A stretch of 42,204 bases of DNA from JBMYYE01 sp049609065 (GCA_049609065.1 JBMYYE010000006.1:1-42204); one strand, 5' to 3'. Shown: positions 8,557-16,533, numbered from the stretch's first letter. Notes: generated by a model from the sequence alone, not told the origin. Made by a program: numbers and translations.

Positions 8557-9188
8557 TGCGGCCGATCCTTTATAGCTTCAGGCGCTGCCCGTATGCGATG
8601 CGTGCGCGGCTGGCCATTCAATCGGCAGAGATCGAATGCGAACTGCGCGAAATTGTTCTTCGGGACAAACATCCGCTGTTTTTAGAAACCTCGCCCAAGG
8701 GCACCGTCCCTGTGGTGGTCGATGACACGCGCGTGATTGATGAAAGCTTGGACGTGATGTTTTGGGCTCTGCGCCAAAACGATCCCGAAGGCTGGCTTAG
8801 GAATCTAGAGGCTGCGCAAAACCTTATCGCGGAATGTGATGGCCCGTTCAAAACCGCGCTGGATCGCTACAAATATGACACGCGCTATAAGGATGCCAAT
8901 GCCGCGGAAGAGCGTGAAAAAGCGGCCCAATTCCTACGCAAATTGGATGGGTTGTTAGAGGGCCAAGATTTCCTCATGGGGGGCCGCGCCTGTTTGGCGG
9001 ATATGGCGATCATCACCTTTGTGCGCCAATTCGCCAATACGGACCGCGCGTGGTTTGACAGCCAGCCTTGGCCGAACCTGATCCGCTGGCTTGAGGTGTT
9101 TTTGGCATCTGATCGCTTCAACGCGATCATGCATAAATATGTGAAATGGGAAGACACCCACCCCATTGTGGTATTTCCCACGCCTTAG
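8556..9188 (+). CDS. Glutathione S-transferase family protein (Grx2-like N-terminus)
   Basis: A 210-residue protein with a thioredoxin-fold N-terminal domain (about 1-75) and an all-helical C-terminal domain (about 85-205). CPYAMRARLA at residues 11-20 resembles the CPYC/CPYx site of glutaredoxin 2 but keeps only the first Cys. TVPVV at about 50-54 is the cis-Pro glutathione-binding motif, and DES at about 62-64 fits the gamma-glutamyl contact. Its substrate is unknown. ATG 8556 overlaps the mtaB stop (TGATG); an upstream extension into mtaB is open but has no support. Confidence 0.85.
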   Translation: MRPILYSFRRCPYAMRARLAIQSAEIECELREIVLRDKHPLFLETSPKGTVPVVVDDTRVIDESLDVMFWALRQNDPEGWLRNLEAAQNLIAECDGPFKTALDRYKYDTRYKDANAAEEREKAAQFLRKLDGLLEGQDFLMGGRACLADMAIITFVRQFANTDRAWFDSQPWPNLIRWLEVFLASDRFNAIMHKYVKWEDTHPIVVFPTP

Positions 9189-9200
9189 GACATAAAACGC

Positions 9201-9815
9201 ATGCCATTTTTACTCCTTGTTTTTGTACTCTCTGGCGCAACGATCGGGGCCTCGTTTATCCTTGATGGCCTGAATGACGCTTTGCTCATAGCCGTCCCTC
9301 TGGCACTCGCCAGCCTGTTTTTGCTCCTAAAAAACAGACGTCGCAAACCGACGGATGACACTGACACAGATTGGGTCCCTGATCCTGATGCCACCTATGT
9401 GGTGCTCGATGGATCAAATGTCATGTATTGGGACGATAACACGCCCAAGGCGGAAACCCTTCGCGCTGTTATCAATGCGCTTTTGAAACGTGGTATCATT
9501 CCAGGGGTGATTTTTGACGCAAATGCCGGTTACCTGCTGACAGGGTCTTACCAACACCACAAGGCCATGAGCCAACTCGTTGGCCTACCCGCCGAACGCG
9601 TGATGGTTGTGGGAAAAGGTGTCATCGCGGATGAGGTGATTTTACAGGCAGCGCGCGACAATGGCTGGCGGATTGTAACCAATGACAAATACCGCGACTG
9701 GCGCACCCAATTTCCCGAACTCCGCAAAGCCGGCCATTTGATTTCAGGACGCGTGGACAATGGCACCGTCAAGCTCAACTTCAAACAAAGCCGCAAACCC
9801 CGCAGCAAACGTTAG
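9201..9815 (+). CDS. Membrane-anchored NYN/PIN-like ribonuclease (Zc3h12a-type)
   Basis: A 204-residue protein. Residues 3-20 and 27-43 form two hydrophobic helices, then a basic stretch KNRRRK, a short linker and a NYN domain from about 65. The acidic site matches Regnase-1-type nucleases: Asp70-Gly-Ser-Asn73, Asp106 in FDANAGY, Asp144-Glu145 and Asp162/Asp166 in TNDKYRDW. The family (RNase_Zc3h12a, PF11977 from memory) cleaves RNA with Mg2+. The catalytic domain should face the cytoplasm, by the positive-inside rule after the second helix. It is the last gene of the dapF-mtaB operon and overlaps the convergent GNAT gene by 4 nt. Target RNA unknown. Confidence 0.8.
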   Translation: MPFLLLVFVLSGATIGASFILDGLNDALLIAVPLALASLFLLLKNRRRKPTDDTDTDWVPDPDATYVVLDGSNVMYWDDNTPKAETLRAVINALLKRGIIPGVIFDANAGYLLTGSYQHHKAMSQLVGLPAERVMVVGKGVIADEVILQAARDNGWRIVTNDKYRDWRTQFPELRKAGHLISGRVDNGTVKLNFKQSRKPRSKR

Positions 9816-10228
9816 GCGCCAAGGCGCCAAATTGCCTTTTGATACGCCACCCCCGATTTTAAGAACACCTCTGGGTCAATCTCAAACCCAAGGGCGCTGT
9901 AAAACCCTGTGGCTGAGACACGCGCATCGCACCACAAGGTATTTATGTCCTGCCCCCGAAGCACATGCGCGCCAAAACGAACGATCCGTGACCCAACGCC
10001 GTGGCCTTGGATTTCGGGGCGCACCGCCAATTTACGCAATTGGACCTGCGCCCCTTGATAGAAAAACGACCCAACACCAATATGCATGCCCCCCGCAAAA
10101 GCCCCAATATGAAGCGCGTTCTCATCCCCTTTGACCTTCACATGCGAAATCGGATGATCCGGCCAGAGGATGTCTTGTCGCAACCCCAATGTGTCGTCAG
10201 CACGGATCTGTTTGAGCTCAATCTCCAT
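9812..10228 (-). CDS. GNAT family N-acetyltransferase
   Basis: A 138-residue acetyl-CoA-dependent acetyltransferase. The acetyl-CoA-binding segment is LRKLAVRPEIQGHGVGSRI (about residues 66-84), the Q/R-x-x-G-x-G/A loop of the family. ARVSATGFYSALGFE near residues 103-117 is the standard motif B region. The acceptor is unknown. It lies 11 nt downstream of ribH2 and is probably in the FMN-riboswitch transcript. I chose ATG 10228 over the GTG just before it; AGGG lies about 7 nt upstream. Confidence 0.87.
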   Translation of the reverse strand: MEIELKQIRADDTLGLRQDILWPDHPISHVKVKGDENALHIGAFAGGMHIGVGSFFYQGAQVQLRKLAVRPEIQGHGVGSRIVRFGAHVLRGQDINTLWCDARVSATGFYSALGFEIDPEVFLKSGVAYQKAIWRLGA

Positions 10229-10239
10229 CACGCACCCTA

Positions 10240-10653
10240 TTACGCCGCAAGCATCAGAGCAGCCGTCGCAGCTTCGCGGCCTTTTTCCACAAAATGTGCC
10301 GCATAGATCGCATTATGATGATCGGTTTCTTGGTACTGGTGAGGAGTCAAAGACACAGAAAGTACCGGCACGCCCGTGTCTAACCCCACGCGCATCAACC
10401 CATCGACCACCGCTGCCGCCACAAAATCATGGCGGTAGATGCCGCCATCAACGACAAAGGCGCTCGCAATAATGGATTTATATTTCCCTGTTTTCGCAAG
10501 GTTTTGCGCAATGAGCGGCATTTCAAAGGCCCCGGGCGCATCAAACACATCTACAAGCGCAGGATCAATTTTTTCGCAAAACCCATCTAGGGATTTGTCG
10601 ACGATGGCACTATGCCAGTTTGCTTTGATAAAAGCGTATCGGGTGGGTGTCAT
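10240..10653 (-). CDS. ribH2: 6,7-dimethyl-8-ribityllumazine synthase, RibH2 type
   Basis: A 137-residue enzyme that condenses the ribitylaminouracil and dihydroxybutanone phosphate precursors, the penultimate step of riboflavin synthesis. DAPGAFEMPL, VVDGGIYRHDFVA and HQYQETDHHNA are visible. The Tyr-Arg-His-Asp form and the ending are like the decameric RibH2 enzymes of Brucella and Mesorhizobium rather than icosahedral RibH1. The start is ATG 10653 with GGAG 7 nt upstream; upstream in-frame ATGs would place that site inside the gene. The FMN riboswitch precedes it. No ribA/B/D/E genes are nearby, so it is likely a second copy. Confidence 0.9.
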   Translation of the reverse strand: MTPTRYAFIKANWHSAIVDKSLDGFCEKIDPALVDVFDAPGAFEMPLIAQNLAKTGKYKSIIASAFVVDGGIYRHDFVAAAVVDGLMRVGLDTGVPVLSVSLTPHQYQETDHHNAIYAAHFVEKGREAATAALMLAA

Positions 10654-10691
10654 GGTTTTCTCCTTCATTAATGACACGTCACTCGAAGGCG

Positions 10692-10727
10692 CAAAACGCA
10701 CGTCATCACGGGGCGAACCCCATGACG
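10692..10727 (-). terminator. Attenuator hairpin of the FMN riboswitch
   Basis: On the minus strand CGTCATGGGG, loop TTCG, and CCCCGTGATGACG form a GC-rich stem with a small bulge; four T follow shortly after. It sits between the aptamer and ribH2, where an expression platform belongs. It is far from the ribosome-binding site, so transcription termination seems likelier than site masking. Confidence 0.5.
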
Positions 10728-10732
10728 CATAC

Positions 10733-10880
10733 GCTCTCTTCCATCCGGACTATGACCGTCGGCTCTGGAATTGCACCAGATCTGCTGACACGTGATATTC
10801 ACGCCGCTCGCGGGCTTGTCATCCATCCGAAAATGCGCATGACTTACCGCCGGTGGGGAATTTCGCCCCGCCCTGAGAAC
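10733..10880 (-). promoter_or_regulatory. FMN riboswitch (RFN element)
   Basis: The minus strand carries all conserved RFN blocks in order: GGGGCGAAATTCCCCACCGG, CGGT, AGCCCGCGAGCGGC, CAGATCTGGTGCAATTCCAG, AGCCGACGGT and ATAGTCCGGATGGAAGAGAG. The closing stem pairs TCTC near 10880 with GAGA near 10735. Binding of FMN normally turns the downstream gene off. Here it would control ribH2 and the GNAT gene. Confidence 0.97.
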
Positions 10881-10918
10881 AGCGCCACTCTGCCCTGACA
10901 CAAAGAAAGAGGCAAGCC

Positions 10919-11551
10919 ATGCATCCAAATAAAATATTTCGCAACGCAACGGGCAGCCAAAACATGGAATTTGCGCGTGACCGTGGGTTTGGAACATTGA
11001 TGGTTGCCGATGGGGATGACATTCACACGGCCCACCTGCCCTTTGTGATGGACCACGACACTGGTGAGGACGATTATCGCCTCGGCATGCATTTGGTGCG
11101 GTCCAATCCGATTGCGCGCGCGGTGAAAGGCCCGCGCAAAGCCGTGATCACGATCCTTGGGCCTGATGGCTATATATCGCCTGATTGGTATGGGGATACG
11201 CCCAATTTGGTTCCAACATGGAACTACGTGGCGGTGACATTGACGGGCACCCTAACCCCCAGCCCCGATGCCGCCTTGCGATCCTTGCTGGAACGCACGT
11301 CTCATGAATTTGAACGCCGATTGGACAAACCCGAATGGAAAATTAATAAAGTGTCAGATGATGCTTTTGCCAAGATGGCGCGCCAAATCGTGCCATACAC
11401 ATTCAACGTCGACAGCATTGACGGCACATGGAAGCTCGGCCAGAACAAACCTGAGGATGCAAGGCTCGGAGCCGCAGGTGCATTGCGCGAAAGTAATGTG
11501 GGATCGGGCCTCACTCAACTGTCTCACTTGATGGAAAAACCGCCCACCTAA
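10919..11551 (+). CDS. PaiB-type FMN-binding protein (annotated as negative transcriptional regulator)
   Basis: A 210-residue PaiB family protein with a split-barrel flavin-binding fold. The landmark motifs are MHPNKIF at the start, GPDGYISPDWY and VPTWNYVAV in the middle (about residues 80-105), and WKLGQNKP near the C-terminus (about 174-181). Family members bind FMN or haem and are historically called regulators of sporulation and protease genes, but a true DNA-binding role in proteobacteria is unproven. It is divergent from the FMN riboswitch-ribH2 unit, with only 38 bases between start codon and aptamer, which hints at a flavin-linked function. An AGAGGC ribosome-binding site precedes the ATG. 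Confidence 0.88.
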   Translation: MHPNKIFRNATGSQNMEFARDRGFGTLMVADGDDIHTAHLPFVMDHDTGEDDYRLGMHLVRSNPIARAVKGPRKAVITILGPDGYISPDWYGDTPNLVPTWNYVAVTLTGTLTPSPDAALRSLLERTSHEFERRLDKPEWKINKVSDDAFAKMARQIVPYTFNVDSIDGTWKLGQNKPEDARLGAAGALRESNVGSGLTQLSHLMEKPPT

Positions 11552-11573
11552 CGTCAAAGCTCGGATCTACGAT

Positions 11574-12110
11574 ATGTTATTTACAGCCACTTACTGGGTT
11601 ATCATATTTTCTTTGGGGGCTATCCTCGTGGTAGCTACGCGAAAAAAGGCCACGCCCTCTTCCAATCAAAGGACGCGGCGCACGCTAGGTCAGCTTTTAC
11701 TGCGAAGCACCGGCATCGCCTGCCTTATACTGGGTGGTATTGTGATCGGCCTCATCTGGGCGATGCATGTCGCACCTTTTCGAGGTGAAACATTCGATCC
11801 TGTGCGTTGGAAAGCTGCGGGCAGTTGTAAAGGCCTCTCCGCCAAGGAGTGCAATGCGCAAAACATCTTATGCCCGCGCGGCGCAATGGTAAGAGATATC
11901 ATCAAAAACCACATCCCCGCCCAATCCACAAAACGGGCCGATGTCATAGACCGCCTCGGAAAACCAACGGGACATGTAAATATTAAGGGGCAATCTTGTA
12001 CCGCTTACACCCTTGGGATGTGCGGCGGCATGGGTGTGGATTTTGATTCACTTTTCGTGTGCTTCAATGACGCCAATATCGTAAGTCGCACAGGGCGCAT
12101 TCAACACTAA
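11574..12110 (+). CDS. Hypothetical membrane protein with Cys-rich BamE-like C-terminus
   Basis: I do not recognise a named family over the full length. The 178 residues have two hydrophobic helices (about 4-21 and 43-66) separated by a basic loop, then a region of about 110 residues with six cysteines (SCKG, KECN, LCPRG, QSCT, GMCGG, FVCFND). The segment RADVIDRLGKPT followed by YTLGMCGGMGVDFDSLFVCF resembles the SmpA/OmlA (BamE) fold. The cysteines would suit disulfides in the periplasm. It lies 22 nt after the PaiB gene and ends 3 nt from convergent trmL. Function unknown. Confidence 0.7.
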   Translation: MLFTATYWVIIFSLGAILVVATRKKATPSSNQRTRRTLGQLLLRSTGIACLILGGIVIGLIWAMHVAPFRGETFDPVRWKAAGSCKGLSAKECNAQNILCPRGAMVRDIIKNHIPAQSTKRADVIDRLGKPTGHVNIKGQSCTAYTLGMCGGMGVDFDSLFVCFNDANIVSRTGRIQH

Positions 12111-12113
12111 GTC

Positions 12114-12572
12114 TCACCCGCCAAGCTGCGTGCGCAGTGCTTGGTAGGCGACTACGGCTGCAACACTAGAAAGATTAAGGGATTTCACCACGGGATTTTT
12201 CATCGGGAGATTAAAGAGGCGATCTTTGAGGCTCTCCGTCAACTCCGGCGGCCGCCCCTTAGATTCGCAGCCAAATACCAGATAGCATTCTTCTTGGTAT
12301 GTTGGTTCAAATACGCTCTTTTCGCCGAATTCTTCGAATAGATACATATGATCGCGGGGTGGATTGCGCTGATCCATGAACTCTTGCCAGCTGTCATATT
12401 CGCTCAGCACCACCTCATTCCAATAGCCTGTGCCAGAGCGTTTCACGGACTTCTCATCGAGAGAAAATCCATAGGGCTTTATCAAAATAAGCTCCATACC
12501 AAGCGCAACACAGGTGCGGCCAATATTTCCAGTGTTGAACGGAATTTCAGGCGTTACCAAAACGATTTTCAT
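12114..12572 (-). CDS. trmL: tRNA (cytidine(34)-2'-O)-methyltransferase TrmL
   Basis: A 152-residue SPOUT methyltransferase with the trefoil-knot SAM site: IPFNTGNIGRTC near the start, LVFGCESKG (about residues 97-105) and PVVKSLNLSSVAAVVAYQAL at the end. TrmL methylates the wobble base of tRNA-Leu(CAA/UAA). The short length without an N-terminal extension fits TrmL rather than TrmH/RlmB. The start is taken at ATG 12572 (MKIVLVTPEIPFN); an ATG five codons upstream is possible, and neither has a clear ribosome-binding site. Confidence 0.93.
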   Translation of the reverse strand: MKIVLVTPEIPFNTGNIGRTCVALGMELILIKPYGFSLDEKSVKRSGTGYWNEVVLSEYDSWQEFMDQRNPPRDHMYLFEEFGEKSVFEPTYQEECYLVFGCESKGRPPELTESLKDRLFNLPMKNPVVKSLNLSSVAAVVAYQALRTQLGG

Positions 12573-12755
12573 ACATGGGTCTTGCATTTGCTTGATCGCT
12601 TTCTAATTTGTTAGCGCTACGCGGTTCCCCCGCGCCCTATGTGTGACTACCTCAATCCTCATCTGTGCAACAGCACCAAGTTGATCCATCTGACCAGGCT
12701 TGACTTGTCAACACCCCAACCATTTCCTAAGCTCCACTTGAAAGTGAGGTTTCTG

Positions 12756-13034
12756 ATGGCTCTTCCCTTGGTTCCGATCGCAGGATTTGTCGCGCGCTAT
12801 GGCGCGGTGGCTTTGGCGGCGTATGCCGTCACGCGAAAAGTCGAACAGGCGCGCTTTAGCCAAAAGGCTGATGATGCGCTCGATGACATTGACGAAGGCG
12901 TTACATATGGGCGCCGCGAAAATACCCATCACGGCACCGCACGTTTTATGCGCGTTATTCGCCTTGGGGATACTGGACCTGGGCTCAAAATTGATGCGCG
13001 GTCTCTTTTTAAAATTTCCATTCGGAAAGTCTAA
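12756..13034 (+). CDS. Small conserved-looking membrane protein, function unknown
   Basis: A 92-residue protein with one hydrophobic segment (about residues 4-25, PLVPIAGFVARYGAVALAAY), then a charged stretch (KVEQARFSQKADDALDDIDEG) and a tail with HGTARFMRVIRLG. The frame is open further upstream, but GTGAGG lies 6-7 nt before this ATG, supporting the start. The next gene begins one base after its stop, so the two are cotranscribed. No function can be assigned. Confidence 0.68.
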   Translation: MALPLVPIAGFVARYGAVALAAYAVTRKVEQARFSQKADDALDDIDEGVTYGRRENTHHGTARFMRVIRLGDTGPGLKIDARSLFKISIRKV

Positions 13035-13035
13035 C

Positions 13036-13644
13036 ATGAAACTTCTTTATGCTTCGGCATCCCCATTTGTACGCACTGTAATGCTGGTTTTACACGAAAC
13101 AGACCAGCTATCGGATGTTGCGCTGGAAAATGTCGCCACCAGCCCGCTCAAAACCGACCCAAAAATTCCATCCGAAAATCCCTTGGGCAAAATCCCAACG
13201 CTGTTCGATACCGAATTTGGCGCGCTCTATGATAGCCGCGTGATCACCCGTTATCTGGATGACCGCGCCCAAGCGGGACTTTATGGAACGGGTTCCATGC
13301 TTTGGACCTATCTTCGACTTGAGGCAACCGCCGCGGGTATAATGGATGCGCTGGTTTTCATGACCTATGAAAAACGCCTGCGCCCCGAAGCGCAATGGTC
13401 CCATGACCTACTCGATGCACAATGGACCAAAGTCACCCGTTCCCTTAACACGCTCAACTCAGATTGGGCCCCGAAAATCGATCCACAGGCAGCGCCCAAA
13501 ATTGACCAAATGGCGATTGCATCTGCGCTTGGATATGCAGATTTGCGGCATGAGGATCGCAACTGGCGGGCGGATTGCGATGCTTTGGCCAAATGGTTCG
13601 ATTCCTTTGAACAACGTCCCAGCATGCAAGCAACTCACCCCTGA
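13036..13644 (+). CDS. Glutathione S-transferase family protein
   Basis: A 202-residue protein with N-terminal thioredoxin fold (MKLLYASASPFVRTVMLVL) and helical C-terminal domain from about residue 85. The likely catalytic position is Ser7 or Ser9 of the YASASPFVR motif, as in beta/zeta-like GSTs. GKIPTLF (about residues 51-57) holds the cis-Pro, and DSR (about 67-69) replaces the usual E-S glutathione contact. Substrate unknown. It is immediately downstream of the 92-residue membrane protein and about 180 bp before petA. Residue order differs enough from the GST at 8556 that the two are not recent duplicates. Confidence 0.87.
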   Translation: MKLLYASASPFVRTVMLVLHETDQLSDVALENVATSPLKTDPKIPSENPLGKIPTLFDTEFGALYDSRVITRYLDDRAQAGLYGTGSMLWTYLRLEATAAGIMDALVFMTYEKRLRPEAQWSHDLLDAQWTKVTRSLNTLNSDWAPKIDPQAAPKIDQMAIASALGYADLRHEDRNWRADCDALAKWFDSFEQRPSMQATHP

Positions 13645-13699
13645 TAGCGCCATCTGACACATGGTTTTGTGACCAGAACCCCAAAAAATCGAAAAATAG

Positions 13700-13728
13700 T
13701 TGATCCTGCGCGACTTTGACCGCTAGAC
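13700..13728 (+). promoter_or_regulatory. Candidate promoter of petABC
   Basis: TTGATC (13700-13705) and CTAGAC (13723-13728) are separated by exactly 17 bp in the 184-bp gap before petA. The -35 is good, the -10 only moderate. This would give a leader of about 95 bases. Confidence 0.35.
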
Positions 13729-13828
13729 GGGCGCATTTCGCGGCGCTAAACACATGCCATGGAACGGCTGCGACTTCCCGCGGCCATTATAGTCGTATTT
13801 GGCAACCGCCAAGAAGGGAGAAACTCTC

Positions 13829-14398
13829 GTGTCCCACGCAGAAGATCACGAAGGCACCCGCCGGGATTTCCTCTATTACGCGACCGCAGGCGCAGGGGCG
13901 GTTACCGCCGGCGCCGTTGTCTGGCCGCTCGTAAATCAGATGAATCCCAGTGCCGATGTTAAAGCGCTCGCATCAATTCGCGTTGATGTGTCCGACTTGG
14001 GCGAAGGCTCACAGATGACCGTGAAATGGCAGGGTAAACCTGTTTTCATTCGTCACCGTACCGCAGAAGAAATTGAACAAGCCCGCGCTGATGATAGCGC
14101 TGAGCTTATCGATTCGGAAAGCCGCAGCACACTAAACCCTGGCCCCGCAGATGACGCAAACCGCGCGCTCGATGAAGAGGGCAAATGGTTGGTCATGATG
14201 GGTGTTTGTACACATCTTGGTTGTGTTCCATTGGGCGATGGCGCAGGCGATTTCCACGGGTGGTTCTGTCCGTGTCACGGGTCACACTATGACACATCTG
14301 GCCGTATCCGTAAGGGTCCAGCACCGCAGAACCTTCCTATCCCATATGTAGCCTTCGTAGAAGACGGCATCATTCAAATTGGTGAGGAGGACGCATAA
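13829..14398 (+). CDS. petA: Ubiquinol-cytochrome c reductase, Rieske iron-sulfur subunit
   Basis: A 189-residue subunit of the cytochrome bc1 complex that carries electrons from ubiquinol to cytochrome c1. The N-terminus has a twin-arginine signal/anchor (TRRDFLYYATAGAGA and a hydrophobic helix). The [2Fe-2S] ligands are Cys127 and His129 (CTHLGC) and Cys147 and His150 (CPCHGS), with Cys132-Cys149 as the disulfide. The GTG start at 13829 has GGGAG about 8 nt upstream; the TTG frame upstream is rejected. Its TAA overlaps the petB ATG by one base. Confidence 0.97.
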   Translation: MSHAEDHEGTRRDFLYYATAGAGAVTAGAVVWPLVNQMNPSADVKALASIRVDVSDLGEGSQMTVKWQGKPVFIRHRTAEEIEQARADDSAELIDSESRSTLNPGPADDANRALDEEGKWLVMMGVCTHLGCVPLGDGAGDFHGWFCPCHGSHYDTSGRIRKGPAPQNLPIPYVAFVEDGIIQIGEEDA

Positions 14399-15702
14399 TG
14401 TCAGGTATTCCACACGATCATTACGAACCAAAAACAGGTATTGAAAAGTGGCTCGATGAGCGGCTTCCTGTTGTGGGTTTGCTTTATGGCACACTCATGA
14501 TCCCAACGCCAAAGAACCTTAACTGGATGTGGATCTGGGGCATTGTGCTTGCATTCTGTCTTGCGCTTCAAATCGTGACAGGCATTGTTTTGGTAATGCA
14601 CTACACGCCGCATGTTGATTTGGCCTTTGCGTCAATCGAACACATCATGCGTGACGTAAATGGCGGTCACATGATCCGCTATGTCCACATGAACGGCGCG
14701 AGCTTGTTCTTTGTGGCGGTTTACGCGCATATCTTCCGCGGACTTTTCTATGGCTCTTATAAAGCGCCACGCGAAATCACGTGGATCATCGGCATGTTGA
14801 TCTATCTTATGATGATGGGCACCGCATTTATGGGCTACGTTTTGCCTTGGGGCCAAATGTCATTCCACGGAACCGCGGTTATCACAGGTCTCTTTGGGGC
14901 GATCCCAGGGATTGGTGAGGCTCTTCAAACTTGGCTTTTGGGCGCTGGCGCCGTTGGTCAATCTGCTTTGAACCGCTTCTTCTCTTTGCACTATCTTCTT
15001 CCGTTTGTGATTGCCGGTCTTGTGATCGTTCACATCTGGGCCTTCCACCACACAGGCAACAACAACCCAACAGGTGTTGAAGTTCGTCGTGGATCAAAAG
15101 AAGAAGCGAAGAAAGACACCGTTCCATTCTGGCCATATTTCGTGATCAAAGACTTCTTTGCGCTCGCGGTTATCTTGGTTGTGTTCTGGGCCATTGTTGG
15201 CTTCATGCCAAACTATTTGGGTCACCCAGACAACTACATCGAAGCAAACGCATTGGTGACACCGGCGCATATTGTTCCTGAATGGTACTTCTTGCCGTTC
15301 TACGCGATTTTGCGTGCGTTCACAGCGGATGTTTGGGTTGTGCAACTTGTGTCTACAATCACAGGCGGCATCATCGACGCGAAATTCTTCGGGGTTTTGG
15401 CGATGTTTGGTGCGATCGCGGTGATGGCTGTTGCGCCTTGGCTCGATACATCCCGTGTGCGTTCTGGTCGTTACCGTCCAATGTTCCGCTGGTGGTTCTA
15501 CCTTCTTTGCATCGACTTCATGGTGCTAATGTGGGTTGGCGCGCGTCCAACAGATTTCCCATATGACTGGATTTCTTTGATCGCTGCGACATACTGGTTT
15601 GCTTATTTCTTGGTTGTTCTTCCGCTCTTGGGCATTTTGGAAAAACCAGAAGCGCTTCCAGAAACCATCGAAGCTGATTTCAACGCGAAATACGGCAAAT
15701 AG
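14398..15702 (+). CDS. petB: Cytochrome b of the bc1 complex
   Basis: A 434-residue, eight-helix inner-membrane subunit that forms the Qo and Qi sites. The haem ligands His97/His111 (helix B) and His198/His212 (helix D) are at the same numbers as in Rhodobacter capsulatus. The Qo PEWY motif is intact (PEWYFLPFYAILRAF). The cd1 segment reads GQMSFHGTAVI, with His157 where Trp is usual and Thr-Ala in place of Ala-Thr, an unusual Qo-site variation (see findings). Codon use is strongly biased, as expected of a highly expressed gene. Confidence 0.97.
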   Translation: MSGIPHDHYEPKTGIEKWLDERLPVVGLLYGTLMIPTPKNLNWMWIWGIVLAFCLALQIVTGIVLVMHYTPHVDLAFASIEHIMRDVNGGHMIRYVHMNGASLFFVAVYAHIFRGLFYGSYKAPREITWIIGMLIYLMMMGTAFMGYVLPWGQMSFHGTAVITGLFGAIPGIGEALQTWLLGAGAVGQSALNRFFSLHYLLPFVIAGLVIVHIWAFHHTGNNNPTGVEVRRGSKEEAKKDTVPFWPYFVIKDFFALAVILVVFWAIVGFMPNYLGHPDNYIEANALVTPAHIVPEWYFLPFYAILRAFTADVWVVQLVSTITGGIIDAKFFGVLAMFGAIAVMAVAPWLDTSRVRSGRYRPMFRWWFYLLCIDFMVLMWVGARPTDFPYDWISLIAATYWFAYFLVVLPLLGILEKPEALPETIEADFNAKYGK

Positions 15703-15717
15703 GAAGGAAACAGGATT

Positions 15718-16509
15718 ATGATCAAGAAACTTTCGATCACTGCACTGACAGCCCTGAGCCTTTCGGTTACTGGTGCATTCGCAGCAGGTGGCGGCGAACA
15801 ACATATCGAAGACTTCGCGTTTGCGCACGAAGGCCCCTTCGGTAAGTTCGACCAAAATCAACTTCAGCGCGGCTTGCAAGTCTTCACTGAAGTTTGCTCC
15901 GCCTGTCACGGCATGCGTTACGTTGCATTCCGCACACTTGGTGACGAAGGCGGCCCTGCGCTTCCTAAGGATCAAGTTCGTGCCTATGCAAAAGAGTTTG
16001 AGGTCTTCGACCGGGCTCTTGACGACACGCGCCCAGCAACGCCTGCGGATAAATTTCCAGAAGGCGGCGATGAAAACGCACCTGATTTGAGCCTCATGGC
16101 CAAAGCACGTGCAGGGTTCCACGGCCCAGCAGGGACAGGCATCAACCAAGTCGTTCGCGGCATGGGTGGCCCTGAATATATCGCGTCGATCCTCACAGGC
16201 TATACAGGCCATGAGAAAGAAGAAAACGGCACAACATTCTACGAAAACACAGCCTTCCCAGGCGGCTGGATCGCTATGGCGCCTCCACTAGCTGGCGAAG
16301 ATGTTGATTACGCAGATGGCCACTCAAATGACCTGCACCATGAGGCAATGGATGTTGCATCCTTCCTCACTTGGGCAGCGGAGCCAAAAATGATGGCCCG
16401 CAAGCAAGCAGGCTTTGTTGGTGTTCTCTTCCTCATCTTGTTGTCCTCGCTTCTTTACCTCACAAATAAGAAGCTTTGGAAACCTGTGAAGAAAGCTGCA
16501 AAATCTTAA
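15718..16509 (+). CDS. petC: Cytochrome c1
   Basis: A 263-residue membrane-anchored c-type cytochrome that passes electrons from the Rieske protein to soluble or membrane cytochrome c. It has a cleavable signal peptide (about 1-22, ending GAFAAG), one haem-binding motif Cys60-Ser-Ala-Cys63-His64, a distal Met ligand in GGWIAMAPPL, and one C-terminal anchor helix (FVGVLFLILLSSLLYL) followed by a basic tail. It is slightly shorter than the Rhodobacter protein. AGGAAGGAAA precedes the ATG. It is the last gene of petABC and is followed by a strong terminator. Confidence 0.97.
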   Translation: MIKKLSITALTALSLSVTGAFAAGGGEQHIEDFAFAHEGPFGKFDQNQLQRGLQVFTEVCSACHGMRYVAFRTLGDEGGPALPKDQVRAYAKEFEVFDRALDDTRPATPADKFPEGGDENAPDLSLMAKARAGFHGPAGTGINQVVRGMGGPEYIASILTGYTGHEKEENGTTFYENTAFPGGWIAMAPPLAGEDVDYADGHSNDLHHEAMDVASFLTWAAEPKMMARKQAGFVGVLFLILLSSLLYLTNKKLWKPVKKAAKS

Positions 16510-16533
16510 GGGATTTTAAGCGCTAGAAAAACA

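Noticed and set aside
9815..9830. GGCGCC-AA-GGCGCC as a terminator between the NYN and GNAT genes
   Set aside because: It lies in the GNAT coding end, and no T-run follows on either strand.
15526..16212. Minus-strand open frame (228 codons) opposite petB/petC
   Set aside because: Antisense to strongly conserved bc1 genes; composition is that of a shadow frame.
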